In this document: in pieces, positions 6,878-12,028 of the stretch
How positions within the stretch are numbered: the first letter of the stretch is position 1
How the letters are laid out: the number at the start of each line of letters is the position of its first letter
NCBI GenBank assembly: GCA_030550295.1
Contig: JAUQPQ010000046.1
Span: forward strand, 1-12,028
Direction: 5' to 3'
DNA length: 12,028 nucleotides
Origin: Chloroflexota bacterium
GTDB lineage: Bacteria > Chloroflexota > Dehalococcoidia > SM23-28-2 > HRBIN24
The notes under the pieces: model-generated
Seen by the model: only the letters and a program-made list of their open reading frames with translations
Database searches by the model: none
Told to the model about the DNA's origin: nothing
Translations under genes and position numbers: made by a program

Positions 6878-6973
6878 ATGGGCTCAGTGCTCAAGTGGCG
6901 ACGACGCAAGATCCGGCGCCATAAGTACAAGAAGCTGCGTAAGAGGATGCGCTGGCAGCGCCGCCACGGCTAA
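6878..6973 (+). CDS. Small basic ribosomal protein, bS22 / AURKAIP1-COX24 type
   Basis: Encodes 31 residues, more than half of them Arg, Lys or His, beginning MGSVLKWRRRK and ending RMRWQRRHG. This matches the AURKAIP1/COX24 domain proteins (MGSV-x-KKRRKRM...KH.KLL.KTR.QRR pattern), known from actinobacteria as the small-subunit protein bS22 and related to the mitochondrial mS38 C-terminus. In the ribosome it would bind 16S rRNA as an extended basic peptide near the decoding region. It stands between the thiolase-like gene and proA in the same direction. Genes of this size are commonly missed by gene finders. The family assignment rests on my recall of the pattern, not on a search. Confidence 0.85.
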   Translation: MGSVLKWRRRKIRRHKYKKLRKRMRWQRRHG

Positions 6974-6995
6974 AAGGGTGGCAGGCAAGGCCTTT

Positions 6996-7028
6996 GGTAT
7001 CTCCCTCCTTGGCATTCAGGGAGGTGTC
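6996..7028 (+). promoter_or_regulatory. Hairpin that would mask the proA Shine-Dalgarno
   Basis: Bases 6996-7006 can pair with 7018-7028 as an 11-bp stem (three G-U pairs) around an 11-base loop. The 3' arm contains the whole AGGGAGGTG ribosome binding site of proA (7018-7026). If it forms, it would limit proA translation. Regulation by it is an inference. Confidence 0.45.
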
Positions 7029-7032
7029 CAAC

Positions 7033-8304
7033 ATGACTGTTGCCGCTGAACTAGAGGCGATGGGCCAAGCAGCCCGAAGGGCATCTAAGGCGCTGGCTCG
7101 CCTGACCAGCCGCGTCAAGGACGAGGCCTTACACAATGTGGCTAGGCTTCTCCTTGAGCGACAGGACGATATCCTAGAGGCCAATCGCCTAGATATGGAG
7201 GAGGGCCAGCGCATGGGCCTAATGGAGGCGACCTTAGACCGTTTGGCCCTCTCCCCTGACAAGCTCCGGACAATAGCCCAGGACGTGTTAAACGTCGCGC
7301 GCCTTCCTGACCCAGTAGGGGAAATCTTCGACATGCGCGTCCTGCCCAATGGCATGCAGGTGGGCAAGAGGCGGGTTCCCTTGGGGGTAATAGCTGCCAT
7401 TTATGAGAGCCGCCCCAACGTTACGGTGGACATTTCTTGCCTCTGCTTCAAGGCGGGCAACGCTTGCATCCTGAGGGGAGGCAAAGAGGCCCTCCATTCT
7501 AACCAGGCCTTGGTCAGGGCCATACGTGAGGCTATCGCCCAAGCAGGTGGCCCCGTCGATGCCGTCCAGCTGGTGGAGCAGACCGATAGGGCCCTTGTAG
7601 GTCAGCTCTTGAAGATGCGCCAATACATAGATCTGGTGGTGCCCCGGGGTGGCGCCGAGCTCATCCATTTCGTAGTGGAGAACGCTACCATGCCCGTCCT
7701 CATGGGTGGCGTAGGGGTCTGCCATACCTATGTGGACAGGTCAGCAGATTTGGACAAGGCGGTGAAGGTGGTAGATAATGCCAAGACCCGGCGCTGGAGC
7801 ATCTGTAACGCCTTGGACACCTTGCTTGTCCACCGCGATATCGCTCCTCGGTTCCTGCCCCTCATTGGTAAAGTATGGGCTGAGAAGGGGATCGAGATGA
7901 GGTGCGATGACGAGGCCTTGGCCATCCTCCAAGGGATAGAGGGGCTAAAGCTCCGCCCTGCCCAGCCCAACGACTTTGGCAAGGAGTTTTTGGCCCCTGT
8001 GGCAGCCGTGAAGGTCGTCTCCTCCTTGGATGAGGCCTTGGACCACATCGACCGTTACGGCACTGGCCACTCCGACGCCATCATCACCGAGGACTATTCA
8101 GCTGCCCTGCGCTTCCTCGACGAAGTGGACACGGCGGTAGTCTACGTAAACGCCAGCACCCAGTTCACCGATGGGGCGCAGTTCGGCCTGGGGGCAGAAA
8201 TCATAGACTCTACCCAGAAGACCATCGCCCGGGGCCCAGTGGGACTGAAGGAGATTACCACGTATAAATGGATCGTTCTAGGAAACGGCCATGTTAGGCC
8301 CTAA
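7033..8304 (+). CDS. proA: Glutamate-5-semialdehyde dehydrogenase (gamma-glutamyl phosphate reductase, ProA)
   Basis: Reduces glutamyl-5-phosphate with NADPH to glutamate-5-semialdehyde, which cyclises to pyrroline-5-carboxylate, the second step of proline synthesis. The start ATG 7033 has AGGGAGGTG six bases upstream and gives 423 residues, close to the family length; a TTG at 6994 would only add 13 unsupported residues. Aldehyde dehydrogenase superfamily marks include LGVIAAIYESRPNVTVD (117-133), AGNACILRGGKEA (141-153), LVVPRGGAEL (201-210) and the catalytic Cys258 in SICNALDTLLVH. The C-terminal GLGAEIIDSTQK, ARGPVGLKEITTYKW and HVRP-type ending are typical. It is apparently complete. It shares a gene run with proB, the kinase whose unstable product it must take over. 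Confidence 0.96.
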   Translation: MTVAAELEAMGQAARRASKALARLTSRVKDEALHNVARLLLERQDDILEANRLDMEEGQRMGLMEATLDRLALSPDKLRTIAQDVLNVARLPDPVGEIFDMRVLPNGMQVGKRRVPLGVIAAIYESRPNVTVDISCLCFKAGNACILRGGKEALHSNQALVRAIREAIAQAGGPVDAVQLVEQTDRALVGQLLKMRQYIDLVVPRGGAELIHFVVENATMPVLMGGVGVCHTYVDRSADLDKAVKVVDNAKTRRWSICNALDTLLVHRDIAPRFLPLIGKVWAEKGIEMRCDDEALAILQGIEGLKLRPAQPNDFGKEFLAPVAAVKVVSSLDEALDHIDRYGTGHSDAIITEDYSAALRFLDEVDTAVVYVNASTQFTDGAQFGLGAEIIDSTQKTIARGPVGLKEITTYKWIVLGNGHVRP

Positions 8305-8322
8305 TTGACGGGAGGACGCGAG

Positions 8323-8658
8323 ATGCCCGAGTTCCGTTTTGAAAGAGAGTGCCGCACCCCCTACTCCGAATGCTATACGGTGGAGATGAACGGCGATGAG
8401 GTGGGCAGGGTGGACATCCATTTTGGCCCAGCAGTAGTGTACGCCACCTTGTGCGTCACTGAGCGCCTTACCCAGGAGGAGATCAAGGAGCTCATCGCCG
8501 AGATCGATGAGCGGCTGGTGCTCACCATGGACCCCATGAGGGAGGACCTGGTAGTCACCGTATGGGTGGGTCGGAAGGAGGGTGTCTACTCGGAGGAGGA
8601 GCTGGAGGCGGAGGAAGAGGAGGAGCCAGAGGGCGACGGCTACCTTAGCGAAAATTAG
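8323..8658 (+). CDS. Uncharacterised acidic small protein
   Basis: I do not recognise this 111-residue protein. ATG 8323 has GGGAGGA at 8310-8316, which favours it over the TTG at 8305. The first 90 residues look like a compact alpha/beta domain: strands around 3-8, 15-22 and 26-34, a helix at 50-63 (TQEEIKELIAEIDERL) and a final strand (DLVVTVWVG, 75-83). The tail from 91 is almost all Glu and probably disordered. No signal peptide or membrane segment is present, so it is cytosolic. It starts 18 bases after proA and is probably co-transcribed. Its stop codon overlaps that of the convergent transketolase gene. Confidence 0.7.
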   Translation: MPEFRFERECRTPYSECYTVEMNGDEVGRVDIHFGPAVVYATLCVTERLTQEEIKELIAEIDERLVLTMDPMREDLVVTVWVGRKEGVYSEEELEAEEEEEPEGDGYLSEN

Positions 8659-9608
8659 CCTCTTTTCCTGGATATAACCTCTTTCGCCTCTTGAGCGATC
8701 CTGTTGGGCGTCAGGAGGAAGTGCTCTAAAAGCTGGTCCCAGCGCCCAGTGCTGCCAAAGCTTGTCATACCTACAAAGGTCATGGGTACGGGGCACGTAC
8801 GGGCTACCACCTGCGCCACCAAACTGCCCAGGCCCCCATGTACCGAGTGATCCTCAGCAGTAACGATGGCGCCCGTCTCCTTGGCTGCAGCCACCACCGC
8901 CCCCTCGTCTAGGGGGCGCAGGGAGGCCATGTTGAGGACTCGCGCCTCTATTCCTTCCTGGGCCAGGAGCTGGGCCGCCTGTAGGGCCTGGTATACCATA
9001 ACCCCGATGGCCATTATGGTCACATCTGAGCCAGGTCTTAGGAGATGGGCCTTGCCTAGCTGGAACCTGTAGCTTTCATCGTAAATCACCGGGATCTTGG
9101 GCCTCACCATGCGAATGTAAAAGGGTCCATACCGCCGTGCCGCCTCCTCTATCGCCTGAGCGCACTCCACTACGTCGGCTGGCACTATTACCCGGAAGGT
9201 AGGTAGAGCCAACATGAGGGACAGGTCCTCCAACGCCTGCGCTGATGCCCCATCCTCCCCTGTAACCACCCCTCCATGGCTAGCGGCGATTTTGACGTTA
9301 AGGTTTGGTTGGGCTATAGCCATGCGCACTTGGTCATAGCAGTGGCCCGGGATGAAGGCGGCGAAGGAGCTGACGAAGGCTATCTTGCCGGCAGCGGCCA
9401 GGCCTGCCGCCACTCCTACGGCGTTCTGCTCGGCAACCCCCATGGTGTAGAAGCGGTTGGGGAAGCGCTGTCCAAATTGGGCGGCGGTAGTGGAAACCCC
9501 TAGATCGGCGTCCACTACCACGATGTCTAGCCCCTCCTCGGCGAGCTTGATTAGGGTGGGCCCCAAGGCCTCCCTGGTGGCTGCCAGTCGCCCAGTCTGG
9601 GTCATCAT
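8655..9608 (-). CDS. Split transketolase, C-terminal subunit
   Basis: Forms the pyrimidine-binding and C-terminal part of a two-subunit transketolase that moves two-carbon ketol units between sugar phosphates in the non-oxidative pentose phosphate pathway. The 317 residues show the PYR domain (about 5-170) with the TPP-activating Glu60 in MGVAEQNAVGVAAGLA, HGGVVTGEDGASAQALEDL (111-129) and the PTFRVIVPAD strand, then the C-terminal domain (about 190-310) with TAEDHSVHGGLGS. The motif that usually reads GEDGxTHQ has Ala123 in place of the substrate-contacting His. Length matches split subunits. The start overlaps the stop of the upstream subunit gene as ATGA, so 1:1 synthesis is expected. A DXP synthase-like or other transketolase-family activity cannot be excluded. 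Confidence 0.9.
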   Translation of the reverse strand: MMTQTGRLAATREALGPTLIKLAEEGLDIVVVDADLGVSTTAAQFGQRFPNRFYTMGVAEQNAVGVAAGLAAAGKIAFVSSFAAFIPGHCYDQVRMAIAQPNLNVKIAASHGGVVTGEDGASAQALEDLSLMLALPTFRVIVPADVVECAQAIEEAARRYGPFYIRMVRPKIPVIYDESYRFQLGKAHLLRPGSDVTIMAIGVMVYQALQAAQLLAQEGIEARVLNMASLRPLDEGAVVAAAKETGAIVTAEDHSVHGGLGSLVAQVVARTCPVPMTFVGMTSFGSTGRWDQLLEHFLLTPNRIAQEAKEVISRKRG

Positions 9609-10501
9609 TCTAGCTCCTTAAGGGCGCGTTCAGCTTCCTCGGGTGTGGGGGCCTTGCCATGGTAGGCGGGGTTGTTCTCCATAAAACTTACCCCTTTGCC
9701 CTTGATAGTGTGGCAGATGACGACTGTAGGTCTCTCCGTGTGCTTTTGGGCCCGTTGAAAGGCCTCCACTAGGGAGGGCAAGTTATGTCCGTCTACCTCT
9801 ATGACGTGCCATCCGAAGGCCTGCCACTTCTGGCCTAAGGGCTCCAGGGACATGATGTTCACTGCGTAGCCATTGGGGCCAATCCAACCCCCTATGCGTC
9901 GGTCTCCTCCGCCCTGGTAGTGGGTATAATCGGAGAAGCCGTCGTTCTGGATGCGGTTGTAGTCTATGATGGCCGTAAGCCTGTCAACCCGGTGGTGGGA
10001 GGCAGCCATGGCTGCCTCCCATGTTTGGCCCTCGTTACAGTCACCGTCAGATAGCAGGCAGTAGACACGCCAGGGGGCGCCATCTAGCCGTGCAGCTAAG
10101 GCCAGGCCCAGGGCGAAGGACAAACCCATGCCCAGAGACCCTGCCGACATCTCAACTCCGGGAGGGCAGTTCATCACCGTATGGCCCTGGAGGCGGCTGC
10201 CCAAGCGTCTGAAGGTGTCCAGCTCCTCCGTTGGGAAATAACCGGCTTCGGCCAAGACTGCGTAATAGGCAGGGGTGACATGGCCCTTGCTTAAGATGAA
10301 GCGGTCGCGTAGGGGCCAGTGGGGGTTCTTGGGATCGTGACGCAATACGTGGAAGTAAAGGGCCACCAAAATCTCCACGCACGAGAGGGAACCTGCCGGA
10401 TGGCCTGACCCTGCCTGGGCTGTCATTCGAATGATGTGCCGCCGAATACGCCGGCAGAGCCCTTCCAGCTCCTTCCAGTCTTCCACAGGCTGACCTGGCA
10501 A
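9605..10501 (-). CDS. Split transketolase, N-terminal (TPP-binding) subunit
   Basis: Supplies the pyrophosphate-binding half of the split transketolase. The 298 residues show His34 in GSGHPAGS, LSKGHVTPAYY with His74, QGHTVMNCPPGVEMSAGSLG (105-124), and the metal/TPP motif SDGDCNEGQTWEAAM (151-165) with Asn182 in DYNRIQNDG. The first Gly of the usual GDG motif is Ser151, though the metal ligand Asp152 is kept. A stretch of about 25 residues (189-213, Gly-rich) looks like an insertion before the LEPLGQKWQAFGWHVIEVDGH segment. The start is uncertain: TTG at 10501 has no ribosome binding site, whereas GTG at 10486 has AGGT six bases upstream; either leaves the conserved domain intact. It is followed by the C-terminal subunit with a 4-base overlap. 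Confidence 0.9.
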   Translation of the reverse strand: MPGQPVEDWKELEGLCRRIRRHIIRMTAQAGSGHPAGSLSCVEILVALYFHVLRHDPKNPHWPLRDRFILSKGHVTPAYYAVLAEAGYFPTEELDTFRRLGSRLQGHTVMNCPPGVEMSAGSLGMGLSFALGLALAARLDGAPWRVYCLLSDGDCNEGQTWEAAMAASHHRVDRLTAIIDYNRIQNDGFSDYTHYQGGGDRRIGGWIGPNGYAVNIMSLEPLGQKWQAFGWHVIEVDGHNLPSLVEAFQRAQKHTERPTVVICHTIKGKGVSFMENNPAYHGKAPTPEEAERALKELE

Positions 10502-10539
10502 AGGCCTGTAAATCGCTCTCGATGGATATGATCACAGCC

Positions 10540-10569
10540 ATTATAGATGGATGGCAAGATGGCAGGCAA
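10540..10569 (-). promoter_or_regulatory. Candidate promoter of the split transketolase operon
   Basis: On the minus strand, TTGCCT (10569-10564) and a consensus TATAAT (10545-10540) are 18 bases apart. Transcription would start near 10533, 30-50 bases before the candidate start codons. The same AT-rich core reads TATAGA on the plus strand (10542-10547) and may also serve the divergent amidohydrolase, but no good plus-strand -35 is seen. Confidence 0.5.
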
Positions 10570-10605
10570 CGTGACCCTTGCTGGCTTCCCAGATATCATG
10601 AGGGT

Positions 10606-11442
10606 ATGAAGGTGGACTTTCATGTCCACATTTTCCCCACATGGACGGAGGAAGAGCGGGAGGAACTGTGCCGGAGGGAACGGGCATTCAGAGAAATGTA
10701 TGGGAGTTCTAAAGCCTCTATCGTCGGGCATGATCTTCTCCTTCGCTCTATGGACGAGGCAGAAATCGATGTGAGCGTGGTCCTTGGGTTCGCCTGGGAC
10801 GACCCCAAACTATGCCGACGCCACAACGATTACCTGCTGGAGGCAGCCGCCAGAAGTGGTGGCCGCCTGCTCCCTTTTTGTACCGTAAATATGGGCTGTC
10901 CTGGGGCCGTAGAGGAGGTAGATCGGTGTGCCCAGGCAGGAGCGGTGGGCCTAGGAGAACTAAGGCCCCAAGACCAGGGCTGGGACCTGCAGGGGCCTGC
11001 CGGGGAGGCGCTAGCCTATTTAGCACGCAAGTGGGGCTTGGCCCTACTCTTCCACGTTACCGAGCCGGTTGGGCACCTTTATCCAGGGAAGGGCGGGCTG
11101 GCCCTTAATAGCTTCTACAACTTCGCCGCTTCCCATCCTGACCTGACTATAATAGGGGCCCATCTCGGGGGAGGCCTTCCCTTCTATGCCTATATGCCCG
11201 AGGTGCAAGAGGTATGCCAGCGTATTTATTTCGATACAGCTGCTTGCCCCTACCTGTACCGGCCAGAGGTGTACTTGGAGGTGGTAAGAAAAATAGGTGC
11301 AGAGAGGTTGCTCTTCGGCAGCGATTTCCCCCTTTTGGGCCAGAAACGGGCCCTGGCCCATATCCAGGGCTCAGGCCTAGGCGGTTCAGCGCTCGACCTT
11401 ATACTAGGCCAGAATGCCCAGGCTATGCTGATGAAGAGATGA
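10606..11442 (+). CDS. Metal-dependent amidohydrolase (amidohydrolase_2-like)
   Basis: A 278-residue TIM-barrel hydrolase or decarboxylase of the amidohydrolase superfamily; the substrate is not predictable. Candidate metal ligands and catalytic residues are His6 and His8 (DFHVH), Glu118 (GLGELRP), His150 (LLFHVTEP), His186 (GAHLGGG) and Asp240 (LLFGSDFP), in the order and spacing of the ACMSD/amidohydrolase_2 group. The ATG at 10606 puts the HxH motif at the N-terminus as in relatives; an in-frame ATG at 10522 would add 28 residues with no family character, and neither has a strong ribosome binding site. There is no signal peptide, so it is cytosolic. The stop overlaps the next gene's ATG by 4 bases, indicating coupled expression with the RNA phosphodiesterase. 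Confidence 0.85.
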   Translation: MKVDFHVHIFPTWTEEEREELCRRERAFREMYGSSKASIVGHDLLLRSMDEAEIDVSVVLGFAWDDPKLCRRHNDYLLEAAARSGGRLLPFCTVNMGCPGAVEEVDRCAQAGAVGLGELRPQDQGWDLQGPAGEALAYLARKWGLALLFHVTEPVGHLYPGKGGLALNSFYNFAASHPDLTIIGAHLGGGLPFYAYMPEVQEVCQRIYFDTAACPYLYRPEVYLEVVRKIGAERLLFGSDFPLLGQKRALAHIQGSGLGGSALDLILGQNAQAMLMKR

Positions 11443-12028
11443 GCCAAGGGAACGAGCGGTGGCGTCTCTTTGTGGCATTGGATCTTCCTCCAGATGTGAA
11501 GGAGGTGCTAGCTGCTACGCAAAGGGAGCTGCAAAGGCGGGGGCTGGGAAGCCTCAGATGGGTCCGACAGGAGGGGATGCATATCACCCTGAAGTTCTTA
11601 GGGGAGGTCTCGGCCCAGAGGGTGCAGGAGATAGGTATGGCCCTGAGTCAGGCGGCGCAAAATTGCCCTGCCGTCCTCCTTTACCTGGACCGGCTAGGGT
11701 CTTTTGGTGACCGACGGGGCTCTCGCGTGATATGGGTGGGGCTAAAGGGGGAGACAGGGGCCCTGTCAGAGCTGCAGAAACGCGTGGAAAAGGCCCTTGC
11801 CCCCTTGGGGTTCCCTGCGGAGGAGCGCACATTCACTCCCCATATCACTCTGGCCCGAGTACCAGCGGAGTCGGTGGGCAAGCATGAAGGCCTTATCCAA
11901 AAGGCCTTGGCATCTGTAGAAGTGCCGACTACGCCTATGGCCCTAAGGAGGCTTAGCCTCATGCGCAGCCACTTGGGCCCCCAAGGGGCAAGGTACGAAG
12001 AGTTGATGGCTACCCCTCTGGAGGGAGA
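11439..12028 (+). CDS. thpR: RNA 2',3'-cyclic phosphodiesterase (2'-5' RNA ligase family), 3' partial
   Basis: Opens 2',3'-cyclic phosphate ends of RNA to 2'-phosphates; family members can also join RNA ends with a 2'-5' bond in vitro. The frame is open from ATG 11439 to the window end, 196 codons plus two bases, near the usual full length, so little is missing. The two catalytic HxT motifs of the 2H phosphoesterase fold are present: His48 in MHITLKFLGE and His135 in FTPHITLAR. Other family marks are the N-terminal RLFVALDLPPDV, RVIWVGL (96-102) and the final LMRSHLGPQGARYEEL. The start codon is inside the amidohydrolase stop (ATGA), so the two are translationally coupled. Confidence 0.93.
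   Translation, partial: MSQGNERWRLFVALDLPPDVKEVLAATQRELQRRGLGSLRWVRQEGMHITLKFLGEVSAQRVQEIGMALSQAAQNCPAVLLYLDRLGSFGDRRGSRVIWVGLKGETGALSELQKRVEKALAPLGFPAEERTFTPHITLARVPAESVGKHEGLIQKALASVEVPTTPMALRRLSLMRSHLGPQGARYEELMATPLEG

Noticed and set aside
6891..7400. 169-codon antisense frame across the bS22-type gene and the start of proA
   Set aside because: Both sense genes are clearly supported, and the antisense product is Ser/Arg-rich without family features.
10522..10605. Upstream extension of the amidohydrolase from ATG 10522
   Set aside because: Adds 28 residues with no family character, overlaps the candidate divergent promoter and has no ribosome binding site.
11459..11710. 83-codon frame inside the ThpR region
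   Set aside because: Shifted reading of thpR; the frame from 11439 carries both HxT motifs and stays open to the window end.

Overview
The window is GC-rich bacterial chromosome, densely packed with short gene spacings and several 4-base ATGA overlaps. No single gene fixes the taxon. A PT-linker cohesin beside a type I dockerin protein, a bS22-type mini ribosomal protein and a split transketolase together suggest a Chloroflexota (Dehalococcoidia-like) bacterium, possibly from a metagenome. That is an inference from gene content, not proof.

Region 1 (2-3680) holds two extracytoplasmic genes. The first is the 3' part of a very large protein of unrecognised fold ending in a duplicated type I dockerin. 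The second is a small signal peptide-cohesin-PT linker-membrane anchor protein. They form a plausible matched pair in which the anchored cohesin holds the dockerin protein on the cell surface. GC-rich hairpins follow each gene. Region 2 (3681-4235, minus strand) is a membrane-tethered CopC-like protein that has lost the usual copper ligands. A divergent promoter region with a near-consensus sigma70 promoter (TTGAGA-17-TATAAT) separates it from region 3.

Region 3 (4387-8658, plus strand) looks like one operon: proB, a thiolase-like protein overlapping proB by 4 bases, a possible 36-residue ORF, a 31-residue basic ribosomal protein (bS22/AURKAIP1-COX24 type), proA and an acidic conserved-looking small protein. 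ProB and ProA together make glutamate-5-semialdehyde for proline synthesis; proC is not in the window. The thiolase-like protein lacks the usual thiolase nucleophile and acid/base residues and resembles SCP-x/Ltp-type enzymes.

Region 4 (8655-10501, minus strand) encodes a split transketolase (N-terminal TPP subunit, then C-terminal subunit, overlapping by 4 bases), convergent with region 3 so tightly that the stop codons overlap. Region 5 (10606-12028, plus strand) has a metal-dependent amidohydrolase overlapping by 4 bases a ThpR-type RNA 2',3'-cyclic phosphodiesterase that runs off the window end. No tRNA, rRNA, CRISPR, insertion sequence or phage gene was seen.
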